From contig RPFO01000035.1 in the NCBI GenBank assembly GCA_009746045.1, forward strand, positions 30,001 through 94,000: a DNA stretch of 64,000 nt, read 5' to 3'. Source of the DNA: Mesostigma viride (taxonomy: Eukaryota > Streptophyta > Mesostigmatophyceae > Mesostigmatales > Mesostigmataceae). The notes under the pieces were generated by a model that was not told the DNA's origin, ran no database searches, and was given only the letters and a program-made list of their open reading frames with translations. Of this stretch, positions 1 through 12,037 are shown in pieces (the first letter of the stretch is position 1; each line of letters opens with the position of its first letter). Both the position numbers and the translations under genes were made by a program.

Positions 1-103
1 CATCCTATCCACCCATGGGATTTCCCACACTGCCACCACACCCCACCGAGCCCAACCACGCTCACCCTCCTGCCCGGTCATTACTGCACCCTCCACCACT
101 TGC

Positions 104-763
104 CTTTGAGTTGCCCGCGTCATCGACCATTATGTCCGCGCGCACGACGTTGCCCGCCTTAAAGGCAAAGTCCTTGAGGTTCTTCCAGTTGACCGAGAAG
201 GGCAGGTTCTGCACCACAACCTGGCGCCCACCGACGGCACCCCCATTGTTGCCACCGACCACCGCACTGCGCACTGCCGGTGTGTTGCGGAAGCCGGACG
301 AGGGGGCGGCGCCGCCTGCCCGGAAACCCGCAGTGGGCGGTTGCCGGGGAAGCCACCCAGGCGTCATGGCCTTGTCCTCCCTGTCCTCTCGCACGAGGAT
401 GAGGCGGCCGCCCAGGTTGGTGTTGCTGAGGTGAGCAATCGCCGCCAGTGCTTGCGATGCGTGCTCGAACTCAACGATGCCGCATCCCTGGGAGGGGGGG
501 GGCGAGCGTGTGGGGAGGGAAACGCGCCCCGATGTCAGCGCAGATCGCACAGAAGCCCGAGTACTAGGCGCCCTGACCCCTGAGCCGGCCCTAGCTAGGT
601 TGTATTGCACGAGTACGGAGGTGACATGGAAAACTGGGCCGTGGATACCTGGCGCAAGGATACCAGGGAGGGAAGACATACCAAGGGAGATAGGCCTGTA
701 TGACGCGTGATGACACCAGCAGCGGGAGCGGGAGCGGGAGCGGGAGCGGGAGCGGGAGCGGGA

Positions 764-799
<36 letters not shown>

Positions 800-3700
800 G
801 CAGCAGCAGCAGCAACAGCAGCACACAGCCGCCGCCGCCGTCGCTGGAAACCTGCACTAGGCCTAGCACTGCGGCTGCCTAGTAGTACTCTTGTCCCCCC
901 ACCACTGCTGCGCGGCTGCAGTCTAGCGTCGCCCTGGCTCATCCATCAAAGTAAACAGGTGTGCCCTCCGATGTGATGCAGCAGGCCCCGGGACACATAC
1001 ATCCCTGCCACATGCAAACTTGCAATCAACACACCAGTATCTTGGGATGCAGCCATCACCCCCAGAAGGGTGCGGTGATGGAGGAACCAAGGAGAGCCCA
1101 GACAGCTGTCCTCTGGCACCTATGAAGAAAACGCAACCCGCAACAGAATACGGGAGCCGTTGAACCTCCATGGCCCAATCCATACAACCCGCTTTGGTCC
1201 CGAAACGTCGCATTGTCGATCCTGCTGCGGGACCACGGCATCTGGGATGGGGCCCCTGATGTCACCCCCCTGCCCAGGAGCTGGTGCCCCACTCTCTTCC
1301 CCCACGCAAAAGGCGAGAAGAGACCCCGTCGTACAACCGGGGGCTGTGAGGAGTGTTCACCAACAACCAGGAAAAGGAAAGCTAACGCCTGCCACCATGA
1401 GGCAAGAGACTTTGCATGGCACGCCGCAATTGCCGCACTGAGGCGCTACGCTGCGCCCTCAACCCTCGCACACTCAATGGCAAATGCCAGCACCACTATG
1501 GGACCCGATACGCAGGAGCAGATGCCAGCACTACCACAGGACCAGAACCACAAGCGAGCCTACCTTGGACTTGCCCGTGGCCGGGTCGGTCAGCACATCC
1601 GCGTACAGCACATTTCCCATCGCCCGGAAATGGTCCTTGAGATCCTTCCACGTCGTCTCGTACGTGAGGTTGGACACGTACACGCGGCGACCCAGCGTGA
1701 TGGTGCCGTCTGACCCACCCTGGCTGTAGCCGCCACCACCAAACCCGCCAGATGGCGCCACCAGGCGGCTCCGTTTGGCAGGGAAGTTGGAAGGCGCCAT
1801 GCGGGGTAGCGGGGAGTTGAAGCCGCCACTGCCCATGGGCGCCGCCATGCCTCGCGTGCTGGCGATCAGGTCGCGATCCTCTCGATCCTCGCGGATGAAG
1901 ATCATGCGCCCGTCCAGCTGGCGGAGAGAGAAAATGAAGGATATGCATACCGGTACACAAGAGACAGGACAGTGCCCAACATCAGGTCGCTGGCCATCGA
2001 CGCGCTGGGCAGGAAGTGGCAACAAGCGTGCTCCAACGCCGGAAACAAGCCATGCAGTGTGGCGGCCATGGTTGCCCACGACAACAGGCCATGCTTGCAA
2101 ACGACAGCAACACGACGCGAGTACGAGGGATGCACCGCCACACTGACGGCAGCTCGGTCCCACAGGATGGCCAACCGCATCGCAAGGCAACCACTCAGCG
2201 GTCTGGTTTACAACCACCAAGTGGTCTGATATACAGCCACTAAGTGGTCTGACATACAACCACTAAGTGGTCTGGTTTACAACCAATAAGTGGTCTGATT
2301 TACAACCAATAAGTGGTCTGATATACAACCACTTAGTGGTGTGATATACAACCACTAAGTGGTCTGGTTTACAACCAATAAGTGGTGTGATATACAACCA
2401 CTCAGTGGTCTGGTTTACAACCAAGAAGTGGTCTGATATACAACCACTAAGTGGTCTGATATACAACCACTAAGTGGTCTGATTTACCACCATTAAGTGG
2501 TGCGATATACAACCACTCAGTGGTGTGATATACAACCACTAAGTGGTCTGATATACGACCACTAAGTGGTCTGATATACAACCACTAAGTGGTCTGGTTT
2601 ACAACCACAAAGTGGCCTGATATACAACCACTAAGTGTTCTGATTTACAACCAATAAGTGGTCTGATATACAACCACTCAGTGGTGTGATATACAACCAA
2701 TAAGTGGTCTGATTTACAACCACTAAGTGGTCTGATATACAACCACTCAGTGGTATGATATACAACCACTCAGTGGTCTGATATACAACCACTCAGTGGT
2801 CTGGTTTACAACCAATAAGTGGTCTGATATACAACCAATAAGTGGTGTGATATACAACCACTAAGTGGTGTGATATACAACCACTTAGCGGTCTGATAGA
2901 CAACCACTAAGTGGTCTGATATACAACCACTAAGTGGTCTGATATACAACCACTCAGTGGTCTGGTTTACAACCAATAAGTGGTCTGATATACAACCAAT
3001 AAGTGGTCTGATATGCAGCCACTAAGTGGTGTGATATACAACCACTTAGCGGTCTGATAATAACCCGAATAATAATATTTCATATTAACAATATTCCGAC
3101 TTTTATCACCGGCAAAGACGCGCCTTGCAGCTGGCACCCACACTGCACGTGCGCGCAGCCATGGGCATCGCAACACATTGCATGCAGCCTAGAAACGATG
3201 GGTTGCTCGGCGGCTAGGAACTAATGTTGAAGCACGCGCCTAACTCCAACACGCAAGGAAAGCGAGCCAAACGGTGAGACACCTACCGTGCGTGCATGGT
3301 TGCCCCCCGTTCTTTGTGCCAAGGGAATAAGCAGGCATTCACAGGCATTACCACCTCAAACTTGATAACCCGCTCTGTGTTTCATGCCCACCACCAGGGT
3401 CTATAGCTTCGCACCGCAGCGCCTTTTCAATCTGCTTTCCGAAGCCCCCCCACCCCACCCCTCCCGCGTACCTCCGTGTCGTTGAGCGTGTTGATCGCGT
3501 TGGCTGCCTCTTCGGCCGTCTCAAACTCGACGATGCCGCAGCCCTTTAAGGATAAAGGACGTGGCGCCCCAAGCACCGACGTGTCACCCGTTGAGCGGGT
3601 GCGGCCCAAAAGGATGCCCCCGGGGCCCCGCCAGCGCAGATCCGCCCCACCACCGCTCCCCCATTGCGCCATCAGCGCCCCACCACCACCACCCCATTGC

Positions 3701-6379
3701 ACCCAAAGCCCACCCCCGTGAGTGCCCCAATGAGCACCCCGCCGCCACCCCACCACCACCCCATTGCCACCCCCACCCCCCCAACATCCACCGCACCAGA
3801 GCAGCCTCATTAGTCCTCCGCAAACACAACAGGTCCAAAGTGCCCCCCCTGCATCCACATTCATCCCACCACTCCTCCCTGCATCCCCAGCAGATTATCC
3901 TCCCACCCCCCGGAATCCCCCGCTTCACCACCACTCAGCTCCTTTTGCCACCACCTTTCCAGCGCCGAGTTGGGACAACAGGCATGTCCACTACTGCTAT
4001 CCATCCCAGCAGGCAACGCTGAAGGAAATGTCCAGCAATCTCTTCTCGCCATGCCCCCCCATGGTTGCCTCGGCAGTAGTGCCTGCAAGGAAGCACCCAT
4101 GGTGCGCTTGCCATTTGCACTTTGGGGGATATTCCACCTCTCCACCTTCCCTATGTACCTCCGCCATTGTCCCCACCACCGTCGCTCCGCCCCTCACCCC
4201 ATCACCGTCTGCACGGCTTGATTCTCCCTCCAACCCCCGACCACACCACCCTGATCCAACACCCTGGCCACCACCCCTGCCGATGCCCCCACCTGCCCGC
4301 CACCCACGGCCTTGTCCCACCTGCCCCACCACCACCGCGTCAACATGCATGCGGGGGGCCGTGCCGACGCACGCGCACGACTCATTGCCTGCCCTTGTCG
4401 GGCGGGCTTCATGAGTGTGCAGCGGTGGGTGCCTGCCGATGGTCCAGCTGGGGAGCCGTCAGCAGAGGGGCCCACGCGATGCGATGCGGATTATCGACGT
4501 GCACTCCCCTGCTCACTGTCAACGTCATGTCTGGCACAATGTCCTCTGGCATGGAAACGATGCCAACAACTGACCTGGCAAAGCCTGGGGCACAAGCAAC
4601 TCTACTTCCCATTACCCATCTTCTGCCATGATTTCTCGTTATCTTGTCCCCTGCAAAAGAGGGAGCAACCACGACCCGCTGACCGGGCAAGGCGCACAGA
4701 TGCGCCGCGTTCACCTGCCAGCACACGCCACCGCCCGTCAGCTGGTTCGCTCTCTGGTTCACTTGCTCTTTGCAGCCTCTTTGTGGGGCGACCTACACCC
4801 CATACCTACACACCCTGGCAGGCACGGAAGGCACGGGGATGTCAGGAAAAAACTATCTAGATGGCAGATAGATGAGCTGGGATCACTGCAGGGACGGGGC
4901 TGCCCAATAACTACTCAAGCCCTACGGCTGTGACAGATAATGTCATCTCTTTGCATACCTTGTTTACATAGCCTTCACTGCCACCACACCTGTGATGTAT
5001 GATACCAAAACCGTGACCCCGGCCGGGTACACGCCTACAGTGGGCCCCCCAGCGAACGATCCGCAAGCCAGCACACCAGGGTATGCACAATGGCACCCTC
5101 CTCACTGATGATACCATACCTCGCCCCCCCAACTCAACCACCCCCTCTTTCGACCTGGCCCCCATGCACATCTGGACCTGGCCCCTCCCCATGGACCTGC
5201 CTGCCCCCCCCCCCCCACACACCCCCACGCACCTTGGACCTGCCCTCGTTGCCAGGTTCCCGCATTATGTCCGCGTATGGGACTGCAGCGCACGCGTGGC
5301 AGGGGATACGGCACGCGGGGGGGAGCCGTCATCGTCAAGCGCATGTGAGGAGCACTAGCACAAGGGGGTGCGCGGGCGCGGCCCTTGCACAGACAGTATC
5401 CAGCGGGGCTCATTGCGCGTCGGCGCACCGAGCAAGGTCCTCATGCGATGCACGGGACCTCAACAGGTAGGGACCACGAAGGGGTGGGGTGGGGTGGGGT
5501 GGGGTGGTCCCAGGCTGCACGCGTGATCATACAAACAAAAGAGACCGAACGAATGCCTAAGAACATCTACTGTCCACCGCGGGCCCCATGCGGTTATACC
5601 AACCATGGCCGAGCCACAAGCACAATTCTTCAGGCACCAACGTCTATGGTGGATCGACACAGCAACACATGTGGGGGGCCATGTGGGGGGGGGGGGGGGA
5701 ATAGGTAGCCAACCGTGGCAGATGAGGGGTAAGGATTACTACCCCCTTGCCAAGCCAAGCACGTGAACAGGTTGCACGCACGTAGTCGGCTGGGGGATTT
5801 GTTTCGGGTGGATAGTGCATTGGCAGGCGCATGGGCGGGGGTAGGGATGACCCGGTGCCGAGGGAGGCATAAAGGGATGGGTGATGGGCAACAGATAGGC
5901 AACTAAGGGAGCGGAACGAAGAAGACGACAATTGCGAGAAAAGGCAGTCACGCCCAGTTTGCGGGCATGTGTTGGCATAGCGCTGCCTGCCAACCGGGGC
6001 GAGACACGTTGTATGTCGACAGCTGTATGAAGGTATCCACCATACTTTATGGGACAGCCCTACTGGGCACGTTTGCCGGGGGGGCATGTACCGTACTCGT
6101 GCAAATGATTGGGCGTTCGATGCCTACTGGGCACGTAGTCTCTATACGACAACGGTGAAGCCTAAAGTGAAACTACGGAAGCAGATACTTTGCAAACATG
6201 GCTGGAGAGCGTGTATGTAAACAACGCCACTTACTGTTCCCACTGTTGGAGCATTGCCGGAAGTGATCTCTCAACGATGCTGACGTGGTGCGATACGACA
6301 AATTCCCAACATAAATTCTTTTTCCTACACGAATAGTATTCCCTTCTTGAAAAGCGCGCTTTCGTCCGAAACCAGACAT
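104..6379 (-). CDS. three-RRM RNA-binding protein, Gbp2/hnRNP M-like (5 exons, 3' end outside window)
   Basis: Spliced model on the minus strand: exons 6379-6244 (or 6235), 5282-5233, 3543-3472, 1917-1564 and 487-104. All phases agree and every intron end fits GT-AG except the last, which is AAG|GCAAGT (GC donor). Exon 1 starts at a well-placed ATG and encodes RNP2 of RRM1 (RIYVGNLSY). The second and third exons complete RRM1 (YADIM..., GCGIVEF). Exon 4 closes RRM1 with FIREDRE and opens RRM2 (RVYVSNLTY). Exon 5 closes RRM2 (GCGIVEF, LVREDRE) and opens RRM3 (VVVQNLPFS). A V/IREDRE segment after each RRM, with Gly-rich linkers, is typical of Gbp2/Hrb1/hnRNP M proteins that bind nuclear mRNA; the function is inferred from the family. 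The rest of RRM3 lies left of base 1. Confidence 0.85.
718..825. repeat. compound microsatellite GGGAGC / GGC / AGC
   Basis: About eight GGGAGC units run directly into GGC and then AGC triplets. The tract lies inside an intron of the RRM gene. Long Gly, Arg and Ala runs in reading frames here are repeat translation, not protein. Confidence 0.9.
2207..3056. repeat. 23-bp satellite array (about 37 units)
   Basis: Tandem units of about 23 bp of the form CAACCACTAAGTGGTCTGAT plus a short tail, with small variants (CTCAGTGG, CAATAAGTGG, GGTTT for GATAT). Each unit carries the palindrome CCACTnAGTGG. The whole array is in the intron between the 1917-1564 and 3543-3472 exons of the RRM gene. Confidence 0.95.
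3544..5232 (-). other. intron of RRM gene, no other gene seen
   Basis: C/A-rich plus strand with poly-Pro-type readings. I see no splice-supported exon or recognisable protein between the RRM exons here. The same is true of 5283-6230. Confidence 0.6.
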
Positions 6380-7200
6380 CGCTGTTGCCGATTCAGATGG
6401 CTGTTGTGCGCAAAATCTGGTAGTCCTTTTACAGAAACAGCAGTCGGTGAAGTCACGAGTATACTTATGCACGTCAGGCTGGACCACGAGTGCCAACCAC
6501 CAAAGATTTAGTGTAGACCTTGCCGGATAGCTGTATCGTAGGATTGAAGAATGCTTGTCGTCAAGCGGCTTCCATTAATTTATGCGTATGCTCGGGCAAG
6601 ATGATTAAATATCCTCCCGAGTCCTAACTGTCCGCGCGCACCGGTTGTCCCTTATTCCTTGCATCCTGGCGGGAGTTGCCTGGCATTGGCATTGGCATGG
6701 CATGAGTGGCATGGCATGGCTGATGGCATGGCATAACCGCCGTGATATTCATTACAGGCAGCGAAGCGCGGGAAAGCATCACGCCGGCGTCTGTACAGTA
6801 CCTAGTCAGCCAGTCGAGGGGGCTCGAGGCCAGTCGTTTGTTCTTTGTTCCCACCCGTGTAACCGGCGTCAGAATAAACCGAGTTGACCATAAATCGCTG
6901 AGTTCTGGTCTGAGTTCTGGCAAGGGGACGTGTCAGGAGAACCCGGCGCGGCGCTCGACGAGGCCCACGTGGCAAAAATAGGTATGTATGTACAGTACCG
7001 ACTTTCCGAGATCGACAGAACGTTCGCGGACCGCCGGCCATGCGCCATGCACCATCCGTCCACGCCTTCTATCGCCCGTTGGTATCGGTGTCCTGAAGGC
7101 CACAGCCCGCTTCATGTTTTTGGGCGCGCTGGAGTGGAAGGTGGGGAGTTTCGGGGGTAATTGATTTTGGGAACTGTATTTTTATCGAAATTGCCCCAAG
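6380..7200. promoter_or_regulatory. divergent intergenic region between RRM and FAX-like genes
   Basis: An 820-bp interval separates the ATG of the minus-strand RRM gene (6379) from the ATG of the plus-strand FAX-like gene (7201), so it must hold both promoters or 5' UTRs. It contains GGCATT/GGCATG iterations near 6680-6730. I see no convincing TATA box. Confidence 0.5.
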
Positions 7201-10200
7201 ATGGCGACCATGCTTCTCGCCTCAAGGACTTCGGCAATGCGCTTGCCGAATGTGCTTTCCTCGAATGGGCTTGCTCGCCAACCGTCGGGCTTGCTCCGCT
7301 CCCAGCATGGGCTGCCTTCGCTTCTTGGTAGGGGTCCCGTTCCAAAGCCGAAGTTTGCTGTGAAGCCAGGAACACAAGCGAACAAGGATAATTACTTTGT
7401 TCCGAACTATCCCACGGGTAATCCCAAACCAAAGGTTCCTAAGAAGTCGAAGCGATCACGGTCCAAACGGCCCACTCCGACCAGCTACACCACGCCAGTG
7501 AGCTATGGGGCGCCAGCATTCTACGGGATTACCTCGGCTTCCGCGCCTCACAACTACAGCACGCCAGGTGCGACCGCGCGGTTGGCAACTACACGTTTCG
7601 CTATTGCCGCGGGGACAAAGCGTTCGCCTCGAATTTCCTCACTCCGTGTTTGAGGAGAAACGAGAATCGTTGCGTAACGGACAAATTTGTTGGAGCGCAA
7701 TTACTATGTGTGTGCTGCCTTTAGCGCTGTCTCAGCTCGCTATTCTTACGCTGCGTTTTTCTCGCTATGAATGACACAGGTGCTGGAAGTGGCAACGTTG
7801 ACAACGGCGGTGATGGCGGCAGCGGGAAGAGCGGAGGTCGCGGCGGGAGCGGCGGCAGCGGGGGGAGCGGGGCCGACAGCGGCAGCGGCGGCAGCGGCAA
7901 GAAAGCCATAAAGATCTCCCTTCTGCTGACCTTGATCTATGCCGGCTTGATTGCAGGTATGAGCACGTGCAGTGCCTGGCACCTGTTTCTTGTGGGTTGA
8001 CCGTGTGCGAGCGTGCGAGCGTGCGAGCGTGCGAGCGTGCGAGCGTGCGAGCGTGCGAGCGTGCGAGCGTGCGAGCGTGCGAGCGGGCAGGCGGGCGGGC
8101 GGGCGGGCGGGCGTGTGCGCATGCGTGCGTGCGTGAGTGCCTTCCTGCGTTGGAGGCCACCCTGTTATATGCGGTCGGCCCATCACTTGCCACGTTGCCA
8201 GGGAGCCCTAGTCGTTAGGGAAGGGGGGGGGGATATTCTCGCGGCGCCAAACCCCTTGTGGTGGGCGCCAAGCTTGGTTGGCGGGCCACCGTAGATGCAT
8301 GGATGGCCCCCGGCATTGCTGCCGGATGGCGCGTAAATGTTCCCGAGGCAAGGTGACGTGCGAAAGTTGCTCGGCGGATCGTCAGGCACAAATGCAACGT
8401 GTGTGCATCGGCGCGTGGTGTGATGGGATGGGGGCGTCCCCGGCTGTCCAGCGGCGTTGATAAAGTGTCTCGTGAATCGTGCGGCGGCGTTGATAAAGTG
8501 TTTCGTTAATTGTGCGGCAGCATTGTTTAAAGTGTTTCGTGAATTGTGCGGGAGCGTTGTTCAAGTGTTTCGTGAATCGTGCGGCAGCGTTGTTTAATTG
8601 TTTCGTGGATCGGGTTCAGTGTGCATCCGCTGCGGCGCACATGCATCTGGCTGATTGTACCACCTTCGCCTCTTGGGTTGTTGTGGATTGAGAATGGGCA
8701 TGGATGAAGGATGTTTCCATAGATAAGACTTGTAAGGACACCTGGGGTGAATGTGGCCTGATGTGTGAATCTCGCTGGTAGAACGGCGTGCTCGATTCCT
8801 TCCATCCTGCTTGATTGCCCATGCTTGCTGTGGAACTGCTTTCTGCCGTCAGCCATGTGCCCTATTACGTCTGCCATGTTTGTATGTGCCATATCATGTC
8901 TGCTGTCTCACCCATGGGTCATCCACCGCTCGGTCTCGCAGAACATGCTGGGAGTTGTGTGTGTGTGGGGGGGGTCCAGTGCCTGCCCTTGTCGCGTATG
9001 CATACACCCAAAACCAAACCAAACCAAGTCCACCCTGCCCCACCCCACTCGAACCCACCCGAACCCATCCGACCAAACCCAACCCGACTTAGCCGACCCT
9101 ACCCTTGTCACTCCCTGCCCTTGCTGGGCTGCCTTGTAATGGGTAAAGCATTTTTATCCTGGGCGACATTTTTATCCTGGACTCGTGGCTCATCTCTAGG
9201 GATGAATGCTGGGTGGGCACATGGGGCATTGCAGAGTGGCCACGGACTCCGGCCATGCGTTTGTGGACATTTAGGATAACAGCACGGCCATGGTTTGGCA
9301 GGGATCTTCGAGGTGCTTACGGCTCACGGCGCTGACATGGGGGATGTGTTTTAGTGTGGGCCAACCAACGGTGTCATTTGCCATTCATATATGGAACGGT
9401 CCTGGTTCACGATATGGTCTCGTGTTGCAGCGGGCGGCATTATGGGCTACGTCAGAGCGAGGAGTAAAGCCTCCCTAGGCATGTCCCTGGCGTGCGCGGG
9501 CGCCCTCCTCTACGGCGCGTTCCAGCTGGCGGGTCCTGCCCCCATGCTGGGCACGCAGGTCTGCCTCGGTACGTGCAGTAGCGGTCAGGACACGCGTGGC
9601 GGCTGCAAGTCTAGGTCACGCCAGGCCCTGAACGCACTGAACAGCGCACCATGCCTGTAGTATGCGGCCATGTGACACCGCACCGTGCCAATGCACGCAG
9701 CTTGTGGCCCAGTGACTGTTTATGGTTGCAATTCGAGACAGTCGGCCACGGGATCCCCAGGACATGTGTTTACTGCCCCCCTTTGTGTGCAGATGCCCCC
9801 AACTTGCCATGTTTTCTAACGTTGGCGTCCGCGCCCGACCTCCCAGCAGCTGGCCAGACGTGCATGCGGTCCAGCAACAAGGCACCCGTTCACAACGATT
9901 TCCTTCCTAGATGGTGTGGATGATGTTGGTAAGGTTTTCGTGTCCACCTGGTGACAGCTGCCGATGGTACTACAGGCCAAGGAGTTGCAGAGGGTATGCG
10001 TACCTGCATAACAATAACAATGCCAGCCAACCAAGGGATCATCTGATGATGCCATTTGTCTCGTTTCCCTGCAGGCGTGTCCGTGCTCCTGGCGGCCACG
10101 TTCGCAAGCCGCTACTCGAAGAGCAAGGCCATCTTCCCTGCCGGATTTCTGGCTGGCTTCTCACTCTTCATGATTGCTGCGTATGGCCACGGCATCCAGA

Positions 10201-10217
10201 AGCTATCGGCACACTGA
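7201..10217 (+). CDS. TMEM14/FAX-family membrane protein, probably plastid-targeted (4 exons)
   Basis: Exons 7201-7567, 7780-7956, 9431-9568 and 10075-10217 join in phase to 274 codons. Donors are GGTGCG, GGTATG and GGTACG; acceptors are CACAG, TGCAG and TGCAG. Residues 1 to about 120 are basic and Ser/Ala/Pro-rich, like a transit peptide. A Gly/Ser linker follows, then the TMEM14 core: KISLLLTLIYAGLIAAGG, IMGYVRARSKASLG, a helix ending YGAFQL, then SVLLAATFASRYSKSKAIFPAG and a last helix ending MIAAYGHG. The GGxxGY and S(K)ASL motifs and four short hydrophobic helices are family hallmarks. Plant FAX proteins of this family export fatty acids from plastids; that role is inferred. A shorter start at 7767 (MNDTG) is possible but gives no targeting region. 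Confidence 0.88.
8004..8122. repeat. GTGCGAGC microsatellite and GGGC tract
   Basis: About ten 8-bp units GCGTGCGA followed by GGGC units, inside the second intron of the FAX-like gene. Confidence 0.9.
8450..8610. repeat. imperfect ~36-40 bp tandem repeat (about 5 units)
   Basis: Units of the type GCGTTGATAAAGTGTTTCGT followed by GAATCGTGCGGC, drifting in sequence, in the second FAX-like intron. Confidence 0.8.
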
Positions 10218-10617
10218 ACTCCAGCAAATTTGAATTCAATGCTTTGGAAGGGCTGGTCAGTGACCCCAATGCAGTGGGGTCACTTTTGCAGAAAGATAAC
10301 AGGGGTGCGCTCCCCACTTCCGGAGGGGTTTGTTGGAACCTGTAAAAGCACATACAGAGCTTTTTGAATGACTGAAGTCTGTCACATGTTGGTGCACCCA
10401 ACCACCCAAGAAACAACTAACTTGGCGTAGTAGATCAGATCATCCATCAGCCCATGCCAGGCGACAGACACATGACCAAGTAAGCCTGATCAGATAAGCC
10501 TTCGAGGGTCCCCTGCCTTCAAGCATAGATCGATTTTGCATGAATTGTACATCCAACAACACATGTAACTGCTGGAGATGTGTCATATTTTCTGCCAACA
10601 TCCCATCAACAAACTCT
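10218..10617. other. intergenic, no gene seen
   Basis: The 3' flank of the FAX-like gene up to the left 58-bp repeat. I see no ORF or RNA gene, only a likely 3' UTR. Confidence 0.6.
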
Positions 10618-10675
10618 TATATATATTCATTGAGAATGATAGATTACGGAGGTGAGATAGGCATGCAACATAAGG
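10618..10675. repeat. left copy of 58-bp direct repeat (target-site duplication)
   Basis: Identical to 14334-14391 over 58 bp; both copies include ATTCATTGAGAATGATAGAT and end in AACATAAGG. They bracket the retrotransposon exactly, which fits a long target-site duplication made at insertion. Confidence 0.85.
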
Positions 10676-10737
10676 CTCTTATATAGGCCCCGGGGCCAGC
10701 TGCCTCCCCGACCCCTCGGCCTCCGCCCCCGGCCTCG

Positions 10738-12037
10738 TTGCCGGGGCCTGGGGTGGTCGCGGGCGCGCTGGCGAGTCCCCCTGGGAGGGGCGCCGGCGTT
10801 CTCGATCCCCCTCCGCTGGGGGTCTCCCCGGTGGGCACTGCCTCCTCCGTGGCCCCGGCGGGCCTGCCGGGCGCTGGTCGGGTCGTGGTGCGCGCGCCTG
10901 CCGGCCCGGCTGGGGAGACGCCGCAGGCCCCACGTCCTGCCTTTGCTGGCGCCGCTCCCCGCCACTCAGCGCCCGCCGACGGCCTTCACCGGTGTGCCGT
11001 GCTGCTTCCCACGGGGTCCCCGTGTGCGGGTGTGTTCCACAACCGTAACCTCCTCTGCCAGCACCTTCGCGCTGTGCACCCCGATCTCGGCGCGGCGGAT
11101 CTGCAGGCCATGAGCTGTTACCGGTGCCCGGAAGCTCACTGCCAGCGGGTGTACTCCATTCACGGGCGCGCTCAGCACGCGCGCGCCTGTGTTGCTCAAC
11201 GGCCCCTCAACCGGCCAGCAGTCCCGGCCCCCTCCCCCCCTCCCGCCTCGGCTCCCACCGGCTCCCAGCCCCCGCCGCCCGACTACTCGGCCAGTTGGCG
11301 TTGGCTTGACACGGTTCCCTGGGATGCATGCGCCATCAACCCGACGTCTACCCTGACCGACCTCCCCCACCGCGCGCGTAGCCTTTTCGCGCAATGTGCA
11401 ATCGTTTCTCTCCGGCGCATGCACGCCGCTCCGGACGACCCGCTGGGCTTTAAACTGCACATGGTGACCCCCCGCCTGCTCCTCACCCCTCTCGGGCGTG
11501 GTGTGCGCGGCCTCCAGGGTGCGGTTATTGCCCGTTGCCGACGCTTTCTGCAGGGGGACTGGGAGGGGCTGTTTGGCGTGCCGCCCCCGCGCACGGCCCG
11601 GCTGTCGGGGGAGGTCAACTTCGAGCGGGTGGCCGCCGACGTCATCCGCCTCGTCCGCGAGGGGCAGCTCAGCCGGGCCATGACCCGCTTGGAAATGGCC
11701 AAGCTCGCCCCCGCCAATGCGGCTACCCTGGCGGCCTTGGAGGCTCTTCACCCTGCGGAGCCCGGATTCCAGCTGCCCGTGCCGGACCCCCTGCCGGCCC
11801 CCCTCCGGCTGGACCGCGACTGCTTCCTGGAGGTGATGCGTGCGGTCCCGCGGGCTTCCTCTACCGGGCCGTCGGGCTGGCGCTACGAGCACTTGGAGGT
11901 CCTGGTGGGGCATGGGGGCGAGGACATTCTCTTTGACACCCTCATTGACCTGGCGGCTGGTCGCGTTCCTCCCGCTGCGCGCGAGTGGTTAGCGGGCGCT
12001 CGCCTCCTCGCTCTGCTCAAGGGTGTCTTGCCCCCCC
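10738..12037 (+). CDS. retrotransposon protein, N-terminal part: zinc fingers and start of RT
   Basis: The open frame lacks an ATG before the zinc fingers; the first Met in frame is near 11109, so the true start is unknown. Visible are a C2H2-like finger (HRCAVL..C...HLRAVH), a second Cys/His cluster (CYRCPEAHCQRVYSIHG, HARAC), a Pro-rich linker, and the early RT region with SSTGPSGWRYEHL followed by LLALLKG. The frame is left at a run of eight C (12031-12038), after which the RT continues in the next frame. One additional C would join the two parts in the expected context (LPPPEGK, RPIACG). This is a homopolymer indel, either a real mutation or an assembly error. Confidence 0.75.

Noticed and set aside
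2207-3056. CRISPR-like regular array
   Set aside because: Units are contiguous 23-mers with no unique spacers, in an intron of a eukaryotic gene.
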